From NCBI RefSeq assembly GCF_001908725.1, contig NZ_CP018725.1, positions 3,162,001 through 3,226,000 of the forward strand: DNA of 64,000 bases, given 5' to 3'. Both the position numbers and the translations under genes were made by a program. The notes beneath the pieces were generated by a model. The model did no database searches, had not been told where the DNA came from, and saw only the letters and a list, made by a program, of their open reading frames with translations. Origin of the DNA: Xanthomonas vesicatoria ATCC 35937. GTDB taxonomy: Bacteria > Pseudomonadota > Gammaproteobacteria > Xanthomonadales > Xanthomonadaceae. Position 1 is the stretch's first letter; each line of letters opens with the position of its first letter. Of this stretch, positions 9,133 through 20,337 are shown piece by piece.

Positions 9133-9942
9133 ATGATCAAGTCCTATCTCATCAACATGCAGCGCAGCGGCGATCGCTTGCAGGCGATGTCGGCGCGTTT
9201 CCAGGCATTGGGGATCCTTTTCGAGCGCCTTGCTGCGGTCGACGGTGCCACGCTCACACCTGCGCAGATTGCCGACTTCGTGCGTGAGCGCCCGCTGGAA
9301 AACTCCGGCGATACGTTCAGCACCGGCCCGCGCAAATGGACCGCATCCAACATCGGCTGCTTCCTCAGCCATCAGGCGGCCTGGCGCATCGCAGCCGCAT
9401 CCGAGGATGCGTACACCGCCATCTTCGAAGACGACATGCACCTGTCCGATGCGCTGCCGGCGCTGTTGCGCAGCACCGACTGGCTCCCGCCGGGCAGCAG
9501 CGTCGTGCGCCTGGAGCCGTCCTACAACCGGATCAAGCTCGATACCAAGGTCGCCGACATTGCCGGACGCCAGCTGCGGCTGGTGCGTCCGTCGACCTAT
9601 CAACATTGCTGGCCGGTGTGCGCCGGCGCGCTGATCATCAGCCGCGAGGCGGCGCGCCGGCTGCTGGCCGCCGACGCGCGCTGGCACACCATGGCCGATA
9701 TCTTCCTGTTCGGCTGGAACGAGTCGCCGGTGGCGCAACAGCTGTCCACTTATCAGGTGTCGCCGGCCGCCTGCATCCAGGACAAGTTCTTTCACGCCGC
9801 GCCGGAGCAGATCGTGTTCACCAGCACCATCGATGCGCCGCTGACGCGCGCGCAAAAACAACGCAGCGCGCACTGGAAGGCCAAGGCGACCACGCTGTTG
9901 CGCGTGGCGCAGGGCTATCGCAAGGTCGTGTTCGCACCATAA
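9133..9942 (+). CDS. Glycosyltransferase family 25 (LPS/LOS-type)
   Basis: 269 residues. It has the family-25 start (IKSYLINMQRSGDRL), the substrate-region motif VDGA, SNIGCFLSHQAAW, and the acidic metal/nucleotide-sugar motif IFEDDMHL near residue 100, so it probably adds a sugar to lipopolysaccharide core or a similar acceptor in the cytoplasm. The start is the ATG reading MIKSYLI; an upstream in-frame ATG at 9094 would add 13 residues. It stands alone, away from the large LPS cluster. Confidence 0.82.
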   Translation: MIKSYLINMQRSGDRLQAMSARFQALGILFERLAAVDGATLTPAQIADFVRERPLENSGDTFSTGPRKWTASNIGCFLSHQAAWRIAAASEDAYTAIFEDDMHLSDALPALLRSTDWLPPGSSVVRLEPSYNRIKLDTKVADIAGRQLRLVRPSTYQHCWPVCAGALIISREAARRLLAADARWHTMADIFLFGWNESPVAQQLSTYQVSPAACIQDKFFHAAPEQIVFTSTIDAPLTRAQKQRSAHWKAKATTLLRVAQGYRKVVFAP

Positions 9943-10036
9943 ACAACGGCCGACACGACGGCCTCGTGTGCTGATCGCGGGTTTCCTAAGTGCGCATTTG
10001 CGCGCCGACGTTACGCGCAGCCCATAGCGGGCGGTG

Positions 10037-10120
10037 CCGGTGCATGCACCGGTTCGACGACGTAACACCCACGCGTGCAACCGCTTGATGCTGCACGCGT
10101 TCACCATGCGGTACCGCATG
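10037..10120. promoter_or_regulatory. Two 16-base perfect palindromes upstream of the thioesterase gene
   Basis: CCGGTGCATGCACCGG (10037-10052) and CATGCGGTACCGCATG (10105-10120) are both exact palindromes, 52 bases apart, in the 250-base gap before ATG 10193. They could be operator sites or hairpins; no regulator gene is adjacent. Confidence 0.4.
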
Positions 10121-10192
10121 TCATCCACATGCACAAGACGCTCGCCAGACATTGCGGCATGATGCCGCCCTCGCCGTCTGCCAGCCTTGTCG

Positions 10193-10663
10193 ATGACTCC
10201 TTCGTACACGCTCGCCTCCGCCCTGCAGTCGCTGCAGTCGCAGTTCATCGCCATGCCGCCAGTGCTGTCGATGGGCATTGCCGTGGATGGCCTGCATGAT
10301 GGCGCACTGCGCCTGCGCGCGCCGCTGCAGGCCAACGTCAACGACAAGGCCAATGCGTTTGGGGGCAGTCTTGCCTCGTTGATGACGCTGGCCAGCTGGG
10401 GGTGGCTGACGCTGCAACTGCAACTGGCCGGCCACGAAGCCGACGTGTATGTCGCCGACAGCCAGCTGCGCTACGTCGCGCCGGTGTACGAAGACCTGGT
10501 CGCCAACGCCGAGCCTGCCGAGTTGGGCGGCTGGGAGGCCTTTCTGGCGACCTTCCGCCAGCGCGGCAAGGCGCGCATCGGCATGCGCGCGCAGATCGCG
10601 CTGGGGTCGGGCGCGGCGGCAGCGACGTTGAGCGGGCGCTTTGTGGCGTTTCCAAAACGGTAG
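10193..10663 (+). CDS. Hot-dog-fold thioesterase (YiiD C-terminal type)
   Basis: 156 residues resembling the YiiD_C putative thioesterase family: MGIAVDGLHDGALRLRAPL, then NVNDKANAFGGSLASLMTLASWGWL, which is the characteristic N..G(T/S)AFGGSLA helix, and YVADSQLRYVAPV. Probably hydrolyses an acyl-CoA or acyl-ACP; substrate unknown. The start is ATG 10193; a TTG two codons upstream is possible. The next gene starts 28 bases after its stop. Confidence 0.8.
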   Translation: MTPSYTLASALQSLQSQFIAMPPVLSMGIAVDGLHDGALRLRAPLQANVNDKANAFGGSLASLMTLASWGWLTLQLQLAGHEADVYVADSQLRYVAPVYEDLVANAEPAELGGWEAFLATFRQRGKARIGMRAQIALGSGAAAATLSGRFVAFPKR

Positions 10664-10691
10664 GATGCGGGCTGGATCAAGGGGAATGCGC

Positions 10692-11114
10692 ATGCGTGCA
10701 CTGATTGGAACGGTGGTCCTGCTGGGGCTGGCGCTGCTGAGCGGGGCGGCCACTGCCGGCAGTCGTGCCCAGGGGCGTGCGCTGGAAACCACCCAGGCCG
10801 CCTACACGGCCGCGGTGCGCTGGAGCGATTTCGATGCCGCGCAGGGGTTCGTCGAACCGACCTACGCCCAGGCCCACCCGCTCAGCGACCTGGAACGCTC
10901 GCGCTATGAGCAGGTGCAGATCTCCGGCTACCGCGAGTTGCGCGTGGGCGAAGAGCCCAATGGCGACCTGCGCCGTGAGGTGGAACTGCGCGTGATCAAC
11001 CGCAACACCCAGGCCGAACGGCTGGTGCGCAGCATCGAGGTCTGGCACTGGAATCCCGAACAGAAGCGCTGGTGGCTGGCCAGCGGCCTGCCCGATCTGT
11101 GGAAGGGCCAGTAG
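10692..11114 (+). CDS. Small exported protein of unknown function
   Basis: 140 residues. A Sec signal peptide spans about residues 1-22 (basic start, hydrophobic core, AATA|GS-type cleavage). The mature part is a compact alpha+beta domain with W-rich end (EVWHWNPEQKRWWLASGLPDLW). I chose ATG 10692 because AAGGGGA lies six bases upstream; ATG 10686 would sit too close to it. Probably periplasmic. Function unknown. Confidence 0.8.
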   Translation: MRALIGTVVLLGLALLSGAATAGSRAQGRALETTQAAYTAAVRWSDFDAAQGFVEPTYAQAHPLSDLERSRYEQVQISGYRELRVGEEPNGDLRREVELRVINRNTQAERLVRSIEVWHWNPEQKRWWLASGLPDLWKGQ

Positions 11115-11190
11115 CCCTGCCGCAGCCTCGCTGACCGTCGCGCGCGCCAGCTGTGCGACAATTCCCGCCCGCTCGACTGACCCTGACCCC

Positions 11191-11625
11191 GTGAATTTCG
11201 AAGAGCTGCAGGCCTTTGTCGGCCGCAACCCCATGTTGTCGCTGGCCCTGGTGGGCCTGACTATCGCCCTGATCGTCACCGAGGTTGCGCGCCTGTTCCG
11301 CGGGTATCGCGCACTCAAGCCGGCCGAGCTGACCCGTTTGATCAACAGCGAAGACGCGCTGGTGATCGATCTGTCGCCCACCGCCGATTTCGAAAAAGGC
11401 CATATCGCCGGCAGCCGCAACGTGGCGCTGGCCAAGTTCGACCCGGCCAGCAAGCTGCTTGCCAATGCCAAGGCATCGCCGGTGGTCGTGGTCTGCCGCA
11501 GCGGCAACACCTCTGCGGGCGCGGCCAAGACGCTGAAGAAGGCCGGCTTCGAAAAGGTGTACTGGCTCGAAGGTGGCATCGCTGCCTGGCAAATGGCCGA
11601 GCTGCCACTGATCAAGGGCCGCTGA
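11191..11625 (+). CDS. Rhodanese-domain membrane-anchored protein (YibN-like)
   Basis: 144 residues from a GTG start. One membrane segment (about 13-36) is followed by a rhodanese domain with the active-site loop VVCRSGNTS (Cys near residue 102), so it could carry persulfide sulfur. The order rhodanese-secB-gpsA matches the yibN-(grxC)-secB-gpsA order of enteric bacteria, without the glutaredoxin. The spacing to secB is about 110 bases. Confidence 0.9.
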   Translation: MNFEELQAFVGRNPMLSLALVGLTIALIVTEVARLFRGYRALKPAELTRLINSEDALVIDLSPTADFEKGHIAGSRNVALAKFDPASKLLANAKASPVVVVCRSGNTSAGAAKTLKKAGFEKVYWLEGGIAAWQMAELPLIKGR

Positions 11626-11734
11626 TCCGCCTTGTGCGGCAGCGCGCAAGCCCCCATTGCTTGCGTGAGATACTCGCGTTTTCACGTCTGCATCACTCAA
11701 CGCTGCATCCACCGAACCGTTTCTGGAGTTAGGA

Positions 11735-12247
11735 ATGTCCGACGAAATCCTCAATGGCGCCACCGCGCCGGCCGACGCCGCTGCTGGCCCCGCTTTCACC
11801 ATCGAAAAGATCTACGTCAAGGACGTTTCTTTCGAGTCGCCGAACGCACCGGCGGTGTTCAATGACGCCAACCAGCCCGAGCTGCAGCTGAACCTCAATC
11901 AGAAGGTCCAGCGCCTCAACGACAACGCCTTCGAAGTGGTGCTGGCCGTGACCCTGACCTGCACCGCCGGTGGCAAGACCGCCTACGTGGCCGAAGTGCA
12001 GCAGGCTGGCGTGTTCGGCCTGGTCGGCCTGGAGCCGCAGGCGATCGACGTGCTGCTGGGCACCCAGTGCCCGAACATCCTGTTCCCGTACGTGCGCACC
12101 CTGGTCAGCGATTTGATCCAGGCTGGCGGCTTCCCGCCGTTCTACCTGCAGCCGATCAACTTCGAAGCCCTGTACGCAGAAACCCTGCGTCAGCGTCAGG
12201 GCGAAGGCACCTCGCTGGCCGATTCTGAGCCGGCTGGCAACGCCTAA
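11735..12247 (+). CDS. secB: Protein-export chaperone SecB
   Basis: 170 residues. SecB holds precursor proteins unfolded and hands them to SecA. Typical landmarks are [19 protein letters not shown], the SecA-contacting acidic strand, and the [29 protein letters not shown] stretch (given here only as landmark, residues about 108-136). It has longer N- and C-terminal tails than E. coli SecB. The ribosome site GGAGTTAGGA precedes the ATG. gpsA follows after 15 bases, so the two are cotranscribed. Confidence 0.97.
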   Translation: MSDEILNGATAPADAAAGPAFTIEKIYVKDVSFESPNAPAVFNDANQPELQLNLNQKVQRLNDNAFEVVLAVTLTCTAGGKTAYVAEVQQAGVFGLVGLEPQAIDVLLGTQCPNILFPYVRTLVSDLIQAGGFPPFYLQPINFEALYAETLRQRQGEGTSLADSEPAGNA

Positions 12248-12262
12248 GCACTGTGTGCGCCG

Positions 12263-13288
12263 ATGAGCGATTCGACCCACAAGATCGCCGTTCTCGGCGC
12301 CGGCTCCTGGGGCACGGCCCTGGCCGCGCTGCTCGCCAGGCATGGTCACCCGACCGTGCTCTGGGGCCGTGATGCGGCGATGGTGGATGCCATCGACCGC
12401 ACCCACGAGAACGTGCGTTACCTGCCCGGCATTCCGCTGCCGGATACGTTGCGTGCCACCACCGACTTGCGGGCCGCCGTTGTCGATGCGGACTGGATTT
12501 TGGTGGTAGTGCCTTCGCATGCATTCACCGAAACGATCCGCTTGATCGCCCCGTTGCGCCCGGCCAACGCCGGCGTGGCATGGGCGACCAAGGGCTTTGA
12601 ACCGGGTTCCGGGCGGTTTCTGCATGAAGTGGCGCGTGATCTGCTCGGCTCCAGCGTGCCGCTGGCCGTGGTGACCGGGCCGTCTTTCGCCAAGGAAGTC
12701 ACGCTTGGTCTGCCCACTGCCATCACCGTGCACGGCGACGAGGCGGCGTTTGCGCAAGTCGTGGCCGATGCGATGCACGGGCCTACCTTCCGTGCCTACA
12801 CCGGCGACGACATGGTCGGTGCCGAACTCGGTGGCGCAATGAAGAACGTGCTGGCGGTGGCCACCGGTGTGGCCGACGGCATGCAGCTTGGCCTCAATGC
12901 CCGCGCCGGTTTGATCACGCGGGGCTTGAACGAGATGTTGCGTCTGGCCGCGGTGATCGGTGCGCGCCCGGAAACCTTGATGGGTCTGGCCGGGTTGGGC
13001 GATCTGGTGCTTACCTGCACCGGCGATCTGTCGCGCAACCGACGGCTGGGGTTGGCGTTGGGCCGCGGCCAGAGCTTGAACGATGCGATCCGCGAGATCG
13101 GTCAGGTGGTCGAGTCGGTACAGACCGCCGACGAGGTCATGCGCCAGGCCGAGCATCACGGCATCGAGCTGCCGATCTCCAACGCGGTGCGCGCAGTGCT
13201 GCATGGCGAGATCACCCCGGAGGCCGGGTTGAAAGGGCTGTTGGCCCGCGAGCGCAAGCCCGAGTATCCGCAGACCTTGTTTACCTGA
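12263..13288 (+). CDS. gpsA: NAD(P)H-dependent glycerol-3-phosphate dehydrogenase
   Basis: 341 residues. Reduces dihydroxyacetone phosphate to sn-glycerol-3-phosphate for phospholipid synthesis. It has the dinucleotide-binding [10 protein letters not shown] near residue 12, the ATKGFE and GPSFAKEV motifs, and the catalytic-lysine segment [17 protein letters not shown]. It is the last gene of the rhodanese-secB-gpsA group and is followed by a strong terminator. Confidence 0.97.
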   Translation: MSDSTHKIAVLGAGSWGTALAALLARHGHPTVLWGRDAAMVDAIDRTHENVRYLPGIPLPDTLRATTDLRAAVVDADWILVVVPSHAFTETIRLIAPLRPANAGVAWATKGFEPGSGRFLHEVARDLLGSSVPLAVVTGPSFAKEVTLGLPTAITVHGDEAAFAQVVADAMHGPTFRAYTGDDMVGAELGGAMKNVLAVATGVADGMQLGLNARAGLITRGLNEMLRLAAVIGARPETLMGLAGLGDLVLTCTGDLSRNRRLGLALGRGQSLNDAIREIGQVVESVQTADEVMRQAEHHGIELPISNAVRAVLHGEITPEAGLKGLLARERKPEYPQTLFT

Positions 13289-13326
13289 TCGACCTGTCGC
13301 GTGCTTGTGCGCTGCATGGCATTAAT

Positions 13327-13354
13327 AAAAAGCCCGGCAATACCGGGCTTTTTT
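13327..13354 (+). terminator. Intrinsic terminator after gpsA
   Basis: GCCCGG/CCGGGC stem with a five-base loop, flanked by an A-run and followed by six T. The symmetry would let it work in both directions. Confidence 0.88.
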
Positions 13355-13486
13355 GTTGGCTGAAGATCGCACGCCGCAGGGGCCGTGCTGCAGCCGACCA
13401 ACGCATTACCTGCTGAAGCCAGAGGCGTTGCATCGTCTTGCCCTCTTTTCGCACACGCGCGCTGACGACCAATCGCACAAAAGAAA

Positions 13487-13512
13487 GAAGCCCGGTCGGG
13501 GGACCGGGCTTC
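13487..13512 (-). terminator. Intrinsic terminator after the Ax21-family gene
   Basis: An 11-base perfect stem (GAAGCCCGGTC) with a GGGG loop; on the minus strand it is followed by a T-rich run. It lies 47 bases past the stop of the porin gene. Confidence 0.8.
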
Positions 13513-13558
13513 CAATGCAACGCGGGAGAGAGAGTCGCGTTGCAGTCAAACGTGCGGC

Positions 13559-14155
13559 TTACCAGCTGAAGCGCGGGCCGACCGACCATTCCTTGTTGCC
13601 GTCGCCATCCATACGGATGTCGCCGTTGATGCCCCAGTTCTGGTTCAACTTTACCTGGGCGCCAAGGCGGCCGTAGAAGTTGTCGCCGATGTCGATGCCG
13701 CGCTTCTTGGAGAAGTCTTCGTAGCCAGCCAGGGCATAGACTTCGAAGTGCTCGCCGAACGCGTTACGCAGGCCGGCTTCCACGCTGTAGCCGTCGAAGC
13801 TGATGTTCGGGGTGTCCAGGTCCAGCTTGCGGTAGGCAACACGGGCAACGAAGTCGGTGCTGGTGGCGATCTCTTGGTTGTAACCCACGCCGACGCCCCA
13901 CTGCTGGAAGTCGGAGTTGGAGCTTTCGAACACGTTGTCGTTGTCGTCAGCGTTCTGCTTGCTGTAATCGCCGAACACGTGGAAGTTCGGAGCGACGGCG
14001 TAGGACGCCTTCACGCCCCAACCATCTGCATCGCGACCTTCGGTCGGGGTGCGCACGTAGTCGCCTTCGACGAAGTTGTAGGAGAGGTTTTCAGCAGCGG
14101 AGGCCGCAAACGGCAGGGCTGCGAGGAGGCCGAGGGCCAGCAGTGAAGTCTTCAT
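13559..14155 (-). CDS. ax21: Ax21-family outer-membrane beta-barrel protein
   Basis: 198 residues from ATG 14155. A signal peptide (MKTSLLALGLLAALPFAASA) is followed by AENLSYNFVEGDYVRTP, the N-terminal segment known from Ax21 of Xanthomonas, then alternating beta strands with many aromatic girdle residues and a terminal Trp after Phe-Ser, as expected for a small outer-membrane barrel exported by Sec and assembled by BAM. Earlier claims that a sulfated Ax21 peptide is the ligand of rice XA21 were retracted, and RaxX is the accepted ligand, so this should be read as a porin-like protein. Xanthomonads usually have several paralogues. Confidence 0.88.
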   Translation of the reverse strand: MKTSLLALGLLAALPFAASAAENLSYNFVEGDYVRTPTEGRDADGWGVKASYAVAPNFHVFGDYSKQNADDNDNVFESSNSDFQQWGVGVGYNQEIATSTDFVARVAYRKLDLDTPNISFDGYSVEAGLRNAFGEHFEVYALAGYEDFSKKRGIDIGDNFYGRLGAQVKLNQNWGINGDIRMDGDGNKEWSVGPRFSW

Positions 14156-14497
14156 GATCAATACCTGTGCTTATGGTTTGGGCCGGCGCTGAGGCGGATG
14201 CCGTTCGCTGCCGAGATGTAAATTCTCCGTTATTCGATGGAACGCGACATGAATTTTGAAGTGAGCACTGAATGAATCATCGCGCCAGATTCAGCTGCGC
14301 TTTCTTGTAGTCGGAAAGCGATGCGCGTAGCGCACATGTAAAGCGTGACGGGGGCACCACTGCGCACCGGCAATGTGAGATGGAGGTGCACAAGCGCGCA
14401 AATACGCTTATTTCCCAGTATTTTAGAGCGCGACCACATTGTACTGACATCGTCGCTGGGAGCATCGCATGCTCATGAACTAGTGCGGAGCTGCATC
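14156..14497. other. Divergent promoter region of the Ax21-family gene and poxB
   Basis: 342 bases, noticeably more AT-rich than its surroundings, so probably carrying promoters for both genes. I find no clear palindrome or small gene. Confidence 0.4.
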
Positions 14498-16225
14498 GTG
14501 GCGAAGAAGAAGACAGTGGCGCGGTTTCTGGCCGAGACACTGCAGGGCGCGGGTGTGGAGCGGATCTGGGGCGTGACCGGCGACAGCCTCAACGGACTGA
14601 CCGACGCATTGCGCGAGATGCAGACCATCGAGTGGATGCATGTGCGCCACGAGGAAGTCGCCGCGTTTGCCGCGGGCGCCGAGGCGGCGGTGACCGGCCA
14701 ATTGGCGGTGTGCGCGGGTAGTTGCGGGCCCGGCAATCTGCATCTGATCAACGGGTTGTTCGACTGCCATCGCAGCCGGCAGCCGGTGCTGGCGATCGCT
14801 GCGCATATCCCCTCGTCCGAAATCGGCCTGAGTTATTTTCAGGAAACCCACCCGCAGGAGCTGTTTCGCGAGTGCAGCCACTTCGTGGAGCTGGTAACCA
14901 ACCCGGCGCAGCTGCCGGAAGTGCTGCATCGTGCGATGCGCACGGCCATCCTGCAGCAGGGCGTAGCGGTGGTAGTGATTCCCGGCGATATCGCGCTGCT
15001 GGAGGTGGACAAGCATCTGTCGAGCGCATGGCCGGCGCTGCGCGCACCGCGCTTCTTGCCTGCAGCCGAGGATGTGCAGCAGCTGGCCGAGGTGTTGCAG
15101 CAGAGTAAGGCGGTCACCTTGTTATGCGGCAGCGGTTGCGCCGGTGCGCATGATGCAGTGGTGGCGCTGGCAGAGATGCTGGGCGCACCGATCGTCCACG
15201 CGCTGCGCGGCAAGGAATACGTGGAGTGGGAAAACCCGTTCGATGTCGGCATGACCGGCCTGATCGGTTTCAGTTCCGGCTACCACGCGATGCTCAACTG
15301 CGACACCTTGATCATGCTGGGAACGGACTTCCCCTATCGGCAGTTCTATCCAAAGGACGCGACCATCGTGCAGGTGGACCGCGACCCGGGCGCGCTGGGG
15401 CGGCGCACGCCGCTGCAACTGGGCATTGCCGCGGATGTAGGCGAAACCATCGCAGCCTTGCTGCCGCAGCTGCAGCGCCGGGAAGATCGCCGCTTCCTGG
15501 AAAAATCGCTGGAGCATTACCGCAAGGCGCGCGAAGGGCTGGATGAGCTGGCAGTGCCGGCCGATCCTGGTGAGCCGTTGCATCCGCAGTTCGTGACCCG
15601 GCTGATCAGCCAGATTGCCGATCAGGATGCGATCTTTACCTGCGATGTCGGCACGCCCACGGTGTGGGCGGCGCGCTACCTGCGCATGAACGGCAAGCGT
15701 CGTTTGCTGGGGTCGTTCAATCATGGCTCGATGGCCAATGCGATGCCGCAGGCGCTGGGCGCCCAGGCGGCGTCTCCCGGGCGTCAAGTGATTTCGCTGT
15801 CCGGCGATGGCGGCTTTGCGATGTTGATGGGCGATTTCATCTCGCTGGCGCAATTGAACCTGCCAGTGAAGGTGGTGGTGTTCAACAACGCCTCGCTGGG
15901 CTTCGTGGCGATGGAAATGAAGGCTGCAGGTTACCTGGATACCGGTACCGAGCTGCGCAACCCGGATTTCGCCGCGATGAGCAATGCGATGGGCATCCTG
16001 GGTATCCGTGTGGATGAGTCCTCGCAGCTGGAGCGTGCGTTGCGGCAGGCATTTGCGCATTCCGGTCCGGCGCTGGTGGATGTACGTATCGCCACGCAGG
16101 AGCTGGCGGTACCGCCGGCGATCAAGCTCGAACAGGCCAAGGGCATGGGGCTGTACCTGCTCAAGGCGGTGATGAGCGGGCGGGGCGATGAGGTGATCGA
16201 GCTGGTCAAGACCAACCTGCGCTAA
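14498..16225 (+). CDS. poxB: Pyruvate oxidase/dehydrogenase (ubiquinone), thiamine-dependent
   Basis: 575 residues, close to E. coli PoxB (572). It converts pyruvate to acetate and CO2 using thiamine diphosphate and FAD, passing electrons to the quinone pool. The N-terminal Pyr domain starts [27 protein letters not shown] with the [10 protein letters not shown] catalytic Glu. The ThDP motif is [12 protein letters not shown]...NN in the last third. The basic/hydrophobic C-terminus is where PoxB attaches to the membrane. The GTG start with CGGAG upstream is preferred to the longer open frame. PoxB is usually a stationary-phase enzyme. Confidence 0.9.
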   Translation: MAKKKTVARFLAETLQGAGVERIWGVTGDSLNGLTDALREMQTIEWMHVRHEEVAAFAAGAEAAVTGQLAVCAGSCGPGNLHLINGLFDCHRSRQPVLAIAAHIPSSEIGLSYFQETHPQELFRECSHFVELVTNPAQLPEVLHRAMRTAILQQGVAVVVIPGDIALLEVDKHLSSAWPALRAPRFLPAAEDVQQLAEVLQQSKAVTLLCGSGCAGAHDAVVALAEMLGAPIVHALRGKEYVEWENPFDVGMTGLIGFSSGYHAMLNCDTLIMLGTDFPYRQFYPKDATIVQVDRDPGALGRRTPLQLGIAADVGETIAALLPQLQRREDRRFLEKSLEHYRKAREGLDELAVPADPGEPLHPQFVTRLISQIADQDAIFTCDVGTPTVWAARYLRMNGKRRLLGSFNHGSMANAMPQALGAQAASPGRQVISLSGDGGFAMLMGDFISLAQLNLPVKVVVFNNASLGFVAMEMKAAGYLDTGTELRNPDFAAMSNAMGILGIRVDESSQLERALRQAFAHSGPALVDVRIATQELAVPPAIKLEQAKGMGLYLLKAVMSGRGDEVIELVKTNLR

Positions 16226-16269
16226 CGCGGCCAGCTCTATCATCGGCAGACCTTCCCAGGATCGCTTTC

Positions 16270-17696
16270 ATGCCACGTTCGCTGCTGCGGCAATTGCTGC
16301 TGATCTGGGTAGTGATCGTGGCCGCCTGCCTGGGCGTGGCCACGATGTTGTATGGCCTGTATCGGCAGACCGAAGGTGTCCGGCTGGAAGACGCGCGGCA
16401 CCAGTTGAGCAACCAGTGCACACGCATTGTGCAGCGCTACACCGGCGCAAGCGAGGCTGCGCGCAGCGGCGACAACGGCGCCGGCTTGGCTGCGGTGGTG
16501 GTGCAACTGGTGCTGGCCGATGCGCCCGGTGTGGAGGGCGGCGTGTGGAATGTGGACAAGGGCTTCATCGCCTATGCCTACCCCACATACGACGGCAGCG
16601 ATCACAAGACCGATATCCCTGCAGCCGAGTGGACAACCATCGTGGGCACCGCGCGGCAAAGTGCGCAGGGACGCAAGCCTGTGCAGTTCCGCCGCGATGG
16701 CAGGCGCGAGGTGCTGCTGATCAGCGCCTGCCCGCTTTCCGCTGGCACCGCTGCGTGGACCATGTCGCGGGTGCCGGCAAGCAGCTCGGATGCATGGCGG
16801 CCGCTGGTGATCGGCATGGTGTTGATCTTTGCGATGGTGGCGGTGTCGGCGATTGCGCTGGGCGTGGTGGTGCGTCGCTGGAGCCAGCGCCTGCAGAAGA
16901 TTCAACATGCATTGGCGGCCGACACCGAGATACCCCAGATTCCGCACACGGGCGCGCCCGAGCTCGATCGGCTCGGCGCTGCCGTCACCGGGTATGCGCA
17001 GCGCAGCGCACAGGCGCTGGCGCAGACACGCAAGCTGGCCGACGAGTTGTCGCGGCACGAGCGGCTTGCCGCGCTGGGGCGCATGACTGCAACGGTGGCG
17101 CATGAAATCCGCAACCCCATCGCCACCATGCGGCTTGCGGTGGAAAACGAGATCGCCCGCCGCGATGTCACCCCCGACGATGCCGCGCATGGCGCGCTGA
17201 TGCTGGCGCAGATCCGGCGCCTGGATGGCGTGGTCGAAAGCCTGCTCGGCATGGTGCAGCCGATCCGCCTGCAACTGGAGACGGTGGTGGTGCAGGACTG
17301 GCTACAGGAATTGCTGGATCCGGCGCTGTTGCCGCACGCGGCGCATCAACTGCAGCTGCAGGTGCCGGATGCGCCGCTGCACTGGCAACTGGATCCGCAG
17401 CAACTGGGACGCGCACTGCACAACCTGCTGCGCAATGCGTTGCAGCACGCCGCGCCAGGCACCCGGATCGCAATGCGCGCGGAGCAGCGCGAAGGCGTGT
17501 TGCATCTGCAGGTGAGCAATCGCGGTGCACCGATTCCCGAGCCGATCGCCGCGCAGTTGTTCGAACCGTTCGTCAGCGGTCGCAGCGACGGCAACGGATT
17601 GGGGCTGGCGCTGGTGCGCGAGATCGCACGCGCGCATGGCGGGCAGGTGCACTACACCCATGCCGATGGCATGACCCATTTCAGTGTGGAGGTGCC

Positions 17697-17712
<16 letters not shown>
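16270..17712 (+). CDS. Sensor histidine kinase
   Basis: 480 residues. Membrane segments at about 8-30 and 178-202 enclose a ~145-residue periplasmic sensor. The cytoplasmic part has the H-box VAHEIRNPIATMR (His278), N-box HNLLRNALQHA and G-box GRSDGNGLGLALVREIARAHGG. It phosphorylates, by inference, the NtrC-type regulator whose gene overlaps its end by 16 bases. The signal sensed is unknown; the periplasmic region has no domain I recognise. Confidence 0.93.
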
Positions 17713-19037
<1,325 letters not shown>

Positions 19038-19412
19038 GCGCAAGGGCTGCAGCTGGGTGGTATGGCGACTACTGGTCTTTGATTGAAAGGTGTTCCGTCC
19101 TGCTCGAGAGCCGCAGAACCTTGCAAGCCGATGCATTCCAAATCAGGGCATCGACCCAGCAGGCATGGGCCAGCACCGGCGGCCAGGTCGTCACATGCTT
19201 AGTCTGCGACTGCATACGGCTGCCTCAAGTGCTGCCCGAACAGCCGACACCGCGGCGCAGGTGTCTGCAAACCGGACAACGTTGGATGAAATGCAGACGT
19301 CCAGGTGCCTCGTTCCAGGCCATGGGCCTTGAAAAACAAGGCTCCCAAAGTTGGCACGGTGCCTGCGATGTACTTCCTGCGAGCGGCGCTCCTGCCGCAT
19401 TGGAGACATTAC
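19038..19412. other. Intergenic region upstream of the module-repeat pair
   Basis: 375 bases between the response-regulator stop and ATG 19413. I see no gene. I did not find a clear sigma-54 (GG-N10-GC) promoter by eye, although one would be expected if the upstream regulator controls the next gene. Confidence 0.35.
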
Positions 19413-20201
19413 ATGTTGCGTCAGACCGCACTTGCTTTTGCATTGGCCTGCAGCGTGGCCACCGCTGCGGCGCAGGTTCCGCCGCCGGCTGCCACCCCGG
19501 TCGCGCCGCGCCCGCCGGTGGGCACCCCGCCGCCACCGCCACCGATGCCGCCTGCGCCGCCAGCACCGGTGGCCGCCGCGCCGGTGCAGGTCAGCGGCAC
19601 CGTCGAGCGGCTCATGCTCAATCCCAACGGCGAGGTGGACGGGCTGTGGTTGCGCGATGGCACCCAGGTGGCCTTTGCACCGCATCTGTCCGATGAACTG
19701 CAGGCGGCCGTGCGCCGCGGCGATGCGGTGAGCGTGCAGGGTTATCGCCTGGGCGATCTGCCCGTGCTGCGCGCCAGCAGCATCCGCTCCACGCGCAGCA
19801 AGCGCGAGGTAGTGGACCGCCCGCCGTTGGCCGGCGACATGCCGCCGCCACCGCCGGCCGCATTGACGCCGTTAACAGCGCAAGGCCGTATCGAGCGCCT
19901 GGTCTATGGCCCGGGCGGCGAAACCAACGGTGCGTTGCTGAGCGACGGCACCGTAGTGCGGATGCCGCCGCATCTGGCACTGCAGGTGCGCGACCTGCTG
20001 CGCACCGGGGCGCCGCTGAGCGTGCGCGGTTTCGGTGTCGCCACCGCAGCCGGGCGGTCGATCGAGGCCACCGAGGTGGGGCGCGACCGCGCTTCGCAAC
20101 GTGCGTTGTTCGCTGCTCCGCGCCCGGATGGCCCGTTGCCACCGCCGCCGGCACCCCCAGGGCCGCCCGTGCCGCCTGCCGCAACGCCGACACCGCGCTG
20201 A
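19413..20201 (+). CDS. Exported proline-rich protein with two OB-like modules
   Basis: 262 residues. Signal peptide 1-21 (A-rich, AAAQ cleavage), a Pro/Ala linker (22-58), module 1 (about 62-124: G-T-V-E-R-L-M-L-N-P-x-G-E-V-D-G-L-x-L-x-D-G-T-x-V ... PHL ... GDAVSVQG), another Pro-rich linker, module 2 (158-222, same pattern) and a Pro-rich tail. The strand-rich modules with a central DGT and PPHL look like small OB-fold/beta-barrel units, possibly ligand binding. The next gene encodes two more copies. GGAG lies eight bases before the ATG. Function unknown; probably periplasmic. Confidence 0.8.
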   Translation: MLRQTALAFALACSVATAAAQVPPPAATPVAPRPPVGTPPPPPPMPPAPPAPVAAAPVQVSGTVERLMLNPNGEVDGLWLRDGTQVAFAPHLSDELQAAVRRGDAVSVQGYRLGDLPVLRASSIRSTRSKREVVDRPPLAGDMPPPPPAALTPLTAQGRIERLVYGPGGETNGALLSDGTVVRMPPHLALQVRDLLRTGAPLSVRGFGVATAAGRSIEATEVGRDRASQRALFAAPRPDGPLPPPPAPPGPPVPPAATPTPR

Positions 20202-20206
20202 TGATC

Positions 20207-20237
20207 CCCCGCCGTCGCTGCGAACGCGACGGCGGGG
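20207..20237 (+). terminator. GC-rich hairpin between the two module-repeat genes
   Basis: Perfect 12-base stem (CCCCGCCGTCGC and its complement) with a 7-base loop, right after the stop of the first gene. No T-tract follows, so it may attenuate or protect the 3' end and not fully terminate. Confidence 0.5.
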
Positions 20238-20337
20238 CTCACCCATCCGTTCGTTTACGCATCTGCCGCCACGCCACCTGCGTGGCGTCGGGCGCGACTT
20301 GCCGGCGTTGGCCGGTCCTACCTAGTTGGAGTCCACA

